Shown piece after piece: positions 59,668-64,000 of a DNA stretch of 64,000 nt (position 1 is the stretch's first letter; each line of letters begins with the position of its first letter). A program made the position numbers and the translations under genes. Under the pieces are notes generated by a model. It had not been told where the DNA came from, did not search any database, and worked only from the letters and a program-made list of their open reading frames with translations. The DNA is from ZC4RG36 sp964652205 (GTDB lineage Bacteria; Chloroflexota; Anaerolineae; Aggregatilineales; Phototrophicaceae), in NCBI GenBank assembly GCA_964652205.1, contig CAZZAO010000010.1, forward strand, positions 1-64,000, read 5' to 3'.

Positions 59668-60219
59668 CTACGTCCCGGCCTCAGCAGTCGCGTCGCTCGG
59701 CGGCGGCGGGGGCGTATCGCTCGGCGGCGGCAGCGGCGACGGCTCTTCCAGCGTTGGCGCGGGGGGAAGGTCAGTTTGCGTCGGCAGGGGCGGCGCGTCG
59801 GTCTGCGTCGGCGGCGGGGGCTGCGTCGGCTGCACCTGCGTCGGGTAGGGCGTCAGCGACGGGGCCTGCGTCGGCTGCGGGATAAAGATATCCGTAGGGT
59901 TGATAAGCGGCGTCGGCGACAGGACGCGCGTAGGAAACGTGCCGGGGTTGTACTGGCCGGGTGTCGGCAGGAGCGGCCCAGTGAACGGCGTGGCTGAAAT
60001 CGACAGCGGCGTAATGCTGGGAATGGGGGTCTGGCTGGGAATGGTCGGCAGCGGCGTGAAGGTCGCCGTGCCGGTCAGGTTGGCCGCAGGCTGGCTGCGC
60101 TGCGCTGTCCCCCAGAGCAGGATTCCGGCGCAGTAGAACGGCAGCGTTGCGAGGATAATCACGAACAGGACAATGCGCAGATTGCGCCGCCGCTGCTCGA
60201 TGGCGACGAGTTGATCCAT
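59668..60219 (-). CDS. Pro/Thr-rich membrane-anchored protein
   Basis: 183 residues from ATG 60219; the frame opens at 60270. A short basic N-terminus ('IEQRRRNLRI') precedes one membrane helix ('VLFVIILATLPFYCAGILLW'). The rest is low-complexity 'TPLPTIPSQTPIPSITP' and 'PPPPTQTDAPPLP' type sequence, which should be an extended, possibly glycosylated, extracellular region. No domain. Such Thr/Pro stalks are typical of Chloroflexota surface proteins. Function unknown. Confidence 0.65.
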   Translation of the reverse strand: MDQLVAIEQRRRNLRIVLFVIILATLPFYCAGILLWGTAQRSQPAANLTGTATFTPLPTIPSQTPIPSITPLSISATPFTGPLLPTPGQYNPGTFPTRVLSPTPLINPTDIFIPQPTQAPSLTPYPTQVQPTQPPPPTQTDAPPLPTQTDLPPAPTLEEPSPLPPPSDTPPPPPSDATAEAGT

Positions 60220-60336
60220 ACCCTGACTCTGCTCCAGACCGGGCGACAATGCCACGACGCATTGTACCACAAGCGACTCGAAAAGGCCGGACGGTCGGCC
60301 TGCGTCCCGTTACAGGGCATCGCCAGCCAAATCGCC

Positions 60337-60786
60337 TTAAGCCGATGTCAAAGGCAGAATCGTGATGTAGCGCTCAAAACGTTCAAAATCAACGACGTTG
60401 TCCGTCAATAACGCAGGGATTCCGTAGACCTGCATCGTCGCTACAATACTGGCATCGTGAATTTGCTTTCCACCCACAGGGACAGCTTCAAGCAAGCGGA
60501 GTAATTGATCTGTAACGAACGGGCCATCTTCTACGACGTTAAAAGTTAACTGAAAGTAGCGAATACGTTCAATAGCCCTGCCAATTGGTCATGGTTGCAT
60601 AAACGTCTGAACGCGAGTGACAGTCGACAGATACTCGCGCAAAATCTGACGGCTGATCCACAGTTCATAGTTTTCATCCCAGAACTTCTGGAATAGTCTT
60701 AGCGTTTCCTGATGTAATGGCGCAGTCGAGATATTGGCCTTCACCAAAATATTGGTGTCCAGAAAGACTGATTTAGCGCCCTTCAT
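60337..60786 (-). pseudogene. vapC: VapC-like PIN toxin with in-frame TGA
   Basis: PIN-domain ribonuclease interrupted by TGA at 60591-60589. Codons from ATG 60786 read 'MKGAKSVFLDTNILVKANIS' with the first catalytic Asp, then 'LWISRQILREYLSTVTRVQT' and FMQP, then stop. The same frame continues 'PIGRAIERIRYFQLTFNVVE', 'GGKQIHDASIVATMQVYGIP' and 'ALLTDNVVDFERFERYITIL' to TAA at 60337, so with one sense codon it would be a normal ~148-residue PIN protein with all acidic residues. The start overlaps the antitoxin gene. Likely an inactivated toxin. Confidence 0.8.
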
Positions 60787-60982
60787 CGCCATAGATTTCC
60801 TCACGCCTGACCATAAAGCCTTCCGGCCACGGGCCAAGATCATCTACAGGGAAGTTCAGTGGCGGGCGCTTGCCCGACCGTTTCTTCAGACCCGTTTGCA
60901 GCCTTTCGATCAAAGCCGAACGATCTTCTTCGCTGAGTTGTTCAGCCGCTTTCGCCACGTCTTCAAAGGTCATGTCTGTCAT
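60773..60982 (-). CDS. vapB: VapB-like antitoxin
   Basis: 69 residues from ATG 60982, with GGAGGAG a few bases upstream. Acidic helical N-terminus 'MTFEDVAKAAEQLSEEDRSA' and a C-terminus 'WPEGFMVRREEIYGDEGR' suit an antitoxin with a small DNA-binding part and a disordered toxin-binding tail. Its last fourteen bases overlap the PIN toxin gene, so the pair is co-translated. The partner toxin carries a stop, so the antitoxin may now have no toxin to neutralise. Confidence 0.75.
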   Translation of the reverse strand: MTDMTFEDVAKAAEQLSEEDRSALIERLQTGLKKRSGKRPPLNFPVDDLGPWPEGFMVRREEIYGDEGR

Positions 60983-61040
60983 GATACTCCTCCTCAACCG
61001 ACCGTGATTCGATTATAACCCACCGCGTATCGAGCCGGGC

Positions 61041-61745
61041 TTACGCCGGTTTCCGCGCGGCAACGACGGCGCGGATGCCGCTCAAATGCAGGCAGGCGGC
61101 GCGCAGCCCGGCAGCGGCCATCAATTCCAGGTGGCGCGGCAGGCTCAACGGCTGATCGCCGCGCTGTCGCGTAACCTCAACATGCGCGTCATAAGTGCTG
61201 CCCTCATGGAAAAACACGTCCGAACCGGCCTGCTGATCCTGCCAGCGCCACAGGCTCTGATAGATGTCGAACAATTCCGGCGGATCGGGCGCAACACGGT
61301 CGATCAACAGCAACAGGCCATCCGGCGTCAGCAGGTCGCGGATGGAACCGTAAGCGGCCTGCATCTGCGCGTCGCTCAAATGATGGAGCGCCTGACTGCT
61401 GATGATGAAGCGGCACGGTTCGACCGGCAGGGTAGCGAGTTCAGCCAGATCATGTTCGATCATCTGCATCTGACCGGCACAGGGTTTCAACCGTTCGGCG
61501 GCCAGCGCCATCATCGCAGGGGAAGCATCGACGCCGATCACCTGCGCGCCGGGAATACGCTCGAAAATCAGCGCCTCGACCTGCCCTGAGCCGAAACCCA
61601 GATCGAGAATCACATCGCCGGGCTGATAAGTATCGGCCAGAATCGTCAGCAGCAGATCAAGCTGGGCCACGCGGTCGGGATTATGGCTGGTGGTGTGCGC
61701 GTCCCACTGCTGCGCGGTATCGCGGTCACGAAAATCCTGAGTCAT
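61041..61745 (-). CDS. Class I SAM-dependent methyltransferase
   Basis: 234 residues. Rossmann-like methyltransferase: motif I 'DVILDLGFGSGQVEALIFE', acidic residue after strand 2 in 'AQVIGVDASPAMMALAAERL', and 'CRFIISSQALHHLSDAQMQA' for motif IV. It resembles ubiE/Tam-type small-molecule methyltransferases. C-terminal 'YDAHVEVTRQRGDQPLSLPR' is a variable substrate region. Substrate unknown; no neighbour suggests it. Confidence 0.85.
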   Translation of the reverse strand: MTQDFRDRDTAQQWDAHTTSHNPDRVAQLDLLLTILADTYQPGDVILDLGFGSGQVEALIFERIPGAQVIGVDASPAMMALAAERLKPCAGQMQMIEHDLAELATLPVEPCRFIISSQALHHLSDAQMQAAYGSIRDLLTPDGLLLLIDRVAPDPPELFDIYQSLWRWQDQQAGSDVFFHEGSTYDAHVEVTRQRGDQPLSLPRHLELMAAAGLRAACLHLSGIRAVVAARKPA

Positions 61746-61889
61746 GGATGGTCACTTTCGGACGAACGCCCTACTGGAAAGCAGGCCATTAAAAATAAAG
61801 CCGGGCATGGTGCATCAAGCCCATAGAGGATTCCGAATGGGTGCGGCCCCTGACGGTGGACGCGAACAATCGCGCCCCTACGAAAAACG
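61746..61889. repeat. Dispersed repeat fragment
   Basis: A partial copy of the palindromic family: 'gacgcgaacaatcgcgcccc' at about 61859-61878, preceded by 'gggcatggtgcatcaagccc', which also occurs (as gcatgatgcatcatgcc) in the 41.3 kb cluster. No gene. Confidence 0.55.
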
Positions 61890-63719
61890 TCACCCGATCT
61901 CCCGCAGTTGATACAGCAGGCCATCCACAAAGCCACGCTTACGATAGTAACCGCGCGTCCCGACCGCTGAGATCACCGCCAGCCGAGCGTAGCCGCGCTC
62001 GCGGGCCAGATCAACGGCATGGTCGATCAGGCGCGTGCCGAGTCCGGCGTGCTGCGCCCGTCCCGGCGTCGACTCGCCGATCTCGACCTGCTGCCCGTAA
62101 ACGTGAACCTCGCGGATCATAGCCGCGCCGTCTAATTCCTCGATCAGCGGCGGCAGCATCGAGTCGGGCAGCGACAGGCGCAGGAAACCCGCAATCTGAC
62201 GGTCGGCAGTGATGAACTGCAAAAAGGCTTCCTGCCCGGCAGACGTCTCGTACCATAACACGTCGAGCGACAGGGCATCCGGCTCGACGTCCGCGCGGCG
62301 GACTTCGCGGGCGCGGATGTCGCGGCTACGCTCACCGCGACGCGCCAGCTCGGCATCGACGATCTGGCGGAAGTTGGTCGCCTGATTGCCAGCGACAATA
62401 TCCGTGCCGGGAATATCGCGGATGACGCGCGTCAGGCGGCAGTATTCCGGCGTGCGTCGAAAAACTTCGACCAGCACGCCGAGCAGTTCATCGTGGCTGT
62501 ACGGTCGCCACGAGCCGTCCTGATAGCGCCCCATCAACTCCGCGCTCTCAATCAGCGAACAGGGATAAATCTTCAACTCGTCGGGGCGAAAGTCAGGGTC
62601 GCCGAACATGCGCGCGTAATCGGCCACGTCGGCAGCGGGCGACGAGCCATAGAGATTCGGCATCCAGTGGGCGTGAATCTTGAACCCGGCCTGACGGAGC
62701 AGCTTCACCGCGCGCCGCGTGGCAGCGACGGTATGCCCGCGCCGGTTAAGCCGCAGGACTTCGTCGCTGAGGCTCTGAAAGCCGATCTGGACTTTAGTGC
62801 AGCCGAGCCGCCGGACGCGCGTGACCTCTTCCGGGCTGATGTGGTCGGGGCGCGTCTCGACTACCAGACCGACGCAGCGCAGCGGCGCGCGCTCGTTGAA
62901 GCGATGGGCCGCCTCAAGCTCATCCCATGTCGCGTATTCGTCGACCGGCGAGCGCTGATGATCGCCGCCCGCGACGGCAGCGGCAATATCGCGCGAGCGG
63001 TGCATTTCGGCCTTATAAACCGACTGCACGACCTGATTGTAAGTCTGGGCCAGGGCAGCGCCATGAACGACGACATTGACGGTGTTACGGTCAGGATGAA
63101 GCTGCGAGCCTTGACGCAGTGCCTGTTCGACTTCGGCGACCCGGCTGATGCCCGCGCCGAAATCGTGGAGCGCGTCGAAGATTCGCCGGACGAACCAGAT
63201 CTGATAGCTTTCGGGGTAAAACGACCACGTCCCGCCGAGGATGATAACCTCGATCTTGTCGATGGGATGGCCGTTGTTGTAATAGGCTTGCAGCCGTGAA
63301 TAGGTTTGCAGATAGGGGTCGAAGCTGTTCTGCTCGGCCCGCTGCGCCCCCGGTTCGTCGGACAGGTAGCTTTTCGGCATCCGCACATCATTGGGGCAGA
63401 AAATGCACTCGCCGGGACAGGGGAACGGCTTGGTCAGCACCGTCACCGGCGTCACACCTGACGACGTCCGCACCGGCTTGAGCCGCAGCCGGTCGAGGAC
63501 AGCGGCATCGTAATCCGGCAGGCTGCCCTGCCCGGCGAAGGCGCGATAGCCGAGAATCAATTCGTCGCGGCTGTAAATGCGCCCGGCGGCTTTAGCGTGG
63601 CGGCGAATCAGGCGATCCAACTCCAGCCGATTCAGGGACGGATGCCCGACAATCTCAGTCAGCACAGCGACAAGGGAGTCGTGGTGCGCGTCGAGATCGA
63701 GCGTAGTTTTGTGGCTCAT
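61890..63719 (-). CDS. Elp3-like tRNA uridine(34) acetyltransferase
   Basis: 609 residues. Radical SAM domain with 'PFPCPGECIFCPNDVRMPKS' (C-x3-C-x2-C cluster), 'IIGGTWSFYPESYQIWF'-like 'GG' region and 'RCVGLVVETRPDHISPEEVT'. A C-terminal GNAT acetyltransferase follows (about 520-609, 'RAQHAGLGTRLIDHAVDLAR'). Together these are the architecture of Elp3, which adds carboxymethyl groups to U34 of tRNA. Bacterial Elp3 acts alone. ATGA overlap with the small membrane protein gene upstream. Confidence 0.93.
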   Translation of the reverse strand: MSHKTTLDLDAHHDSLVAVLTEIVGHPSLNRLELDRLIRRHAKAAGRIYSRDELILGYRAFAGQGSLPDYDAAVLDRLRLKPVRTSSGVTPVTVLTKPFPCPGECIFCPNDVRMPKSYLSDEPGAQRAEQNSFDPYLQTYSRLQAYYNNGHPIDKIEVIILGGTWSFYPESYQIWFVRRIFDALHDFGAGISRVAEVEQALRQGSQLHPDRNTVNVVVHGAALAQTYNQVVQSVYKAEMHRSRDIAAAVAGGDHQRSPVDEYATWDELEAAHRFNERAPLRCVGLVVETRPDHISPEEVTRVRRLGCTKVQIGFQSLSDEVLRLNRRGHTVAATRRAVKLLRQAGFKIHAHWMPNLYGSSPAADVADYARMFGDPDFRPDELKIYPCSLIESAELMGRYQDGSWRPYSHDELLGVLVEVFRRTPEYCRLTRVIRDIPGTDIVAGNQATNFRQIVDAELARRGERSRDIRAREVRRADVEPDALSLDVLWYETSAGQEAFLQFITADRQIAGFLRLSLPDSMLPPLIEELDGAAMIREVHVYGQQVEIGESTPGRAQHAGLGTRLIDHAVDLARERGYARLAVISAVGTRGYYRKRGFVDGLLYQLREIG

Positions 63720-63973
63720 GGTTCTTCGATGGTCAATTCGAGCTTGAGTGGGCCGAAACGCGCGGCGATCAGGTTATAGACGAAGGCTCCGGCAGCGGTC
63801 AGAAGCGCGCCAAGCAGCACAGCAGCGATCAGCCCGCCGAGGTAGTCGCCGACGCCGACGCCGAACCCGCCGCCGCTGGCAGCGAAGCGGCTGATGGTGT
63901 ACATGATCGGGTTGAAGACCAGCCCGAACTTGAACGCCGACCCGACATGGATTCGCTTGATAGCGATCTTCAT
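63716..63973 (-). CDS. Small DUF3566-like membrane protein
   Basis: 85 residues, two hydrophobic stretches ('GSAFKFGLVFNPIMY' weak, and 'YLGGLIAAVLLGALLTAAGA' strong). C-terminal 'VYNLIAARFGPLKLELTIEE' resembles the end of DUF3566 proteins. It overlaps the Elp3 gene by ATGA and is translated with it. Function unknown. Confidence 0.65.
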   Translation of the reverse strand: MKIAIKRIHVGSAFKFGLVFNPIMYTISRFAASGGGFGVGVGDYLGGLIAAVLLGALLTAAGAFVYNLIAARFGPLKLELTIEEP

Positions 63974-64000
63974 CAGTCTACCCTCTCCAACCCGATTCGT

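Noticed and set aside
15726..60591. TGA recoded as a sense codon in this genome
   Set aside because: Two genes are interrupted only by TGA, but TGA ends several intact, tightly spaced genes (for example at 14000 and 23421), so general recoding is not tenable.
62493..63299. 268-codon + strand frame
   Set aside because: It is antisense to Elp3, which has complete radical SAM and GNAT motifs.
1..64000. CRISPR array
   Set aside because: The only regular repeats are the palindromic units, the peptide tandem and the three 15-base operator repeats; none has unique spacers of constant length, and no cas gene is present.

Overview
The window is GC-rich (roughly 60% by eye) and bacterial. The best guess is Chloroflexota, probably an Anaerolineae relative. 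This rests on gene content: several Uma2-family proteins, Pro/Thr-rich anchored proteins, BTAD-type MalT-like regulators, a bacterial Elp3, many zinc-ribbon proteins, and intergenic palindromic repeats. No rRNA, phage, IS or CRISPR was seen. The one tRNA is tRNA-Arg(CCT). The taxonomic call is inference; no marker gene settles it.

Layout. 0.3-2.2 kb: a diiron ferritin-like protein and two SnoaL-like paralogs. 2.4-10.8 kb: a divergent signalling locus. Leftward are an orphan polyamine-type binding protein and a four-helix membrane protein. Rightward are a zinc-ribbon/FHA protein, a PknG-like zinc-ribbon/kinase/TPR protein, a VWA protein, a triple zinc-ribbon protein and a PP2C phosphatase. The set resembles the mycobacterial GlnH-GlnX-PknG-GarA pathway. 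10.8-16.7 kb: Uma2 copies (three intact, one with a nonsense codon, one remnant), an amidohydrolase with altered metal ligands, a HepT/MntA toxin-antitoxin pair and flavodoxin.

16.9-29.9 kb is the most unusual part. A BTAD regulator is followed by two near-duplicate 57-residue secreted-peptide genes with an identical core ending in Cys-X-Cys. Then come a Nif11/Franean1_4349-like small protein and a response regulator. Facing them is a tight eight-gene operon: PqqD-like protein, HprK-like kinase, three GT4 and two GT2 glycosyltransferases, and a PF14907-type nucleotidyltransferase. It looks like an HPr-rel-A/RiPP-like modification or glycan system.

29.9-44.7 kb: a membrane protein, coaBC, a MhqR-type regulon (dioxygenase, MarR repressor, esterase) with a three-repeat operator, a TPR protein, a DUF3267-like peptidase, tRNA-Arg, a beta-propeller exported protein, a Trm112-like protein, a PRC-barrel-like protein, a WD40 protein, and an exopolysaccharide glycosyltransferase/polyprenyl-phosphate sugar transferase pair. 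45.2-51.9 kb: a STAND ATPase/TPR protein and a histidine kinase with a cyclase/AAA/TPR protein. 52.2-60.2 kb: three M42 aminopeptidases around two large paralogous membrane proteins. 60.3-64 kb: VapBC with a stop inside the toxin, a methyltransferase, and Elp3 with a small membrane protein. Palindromic repeats of one family lie in at least ten intergenic gaps.
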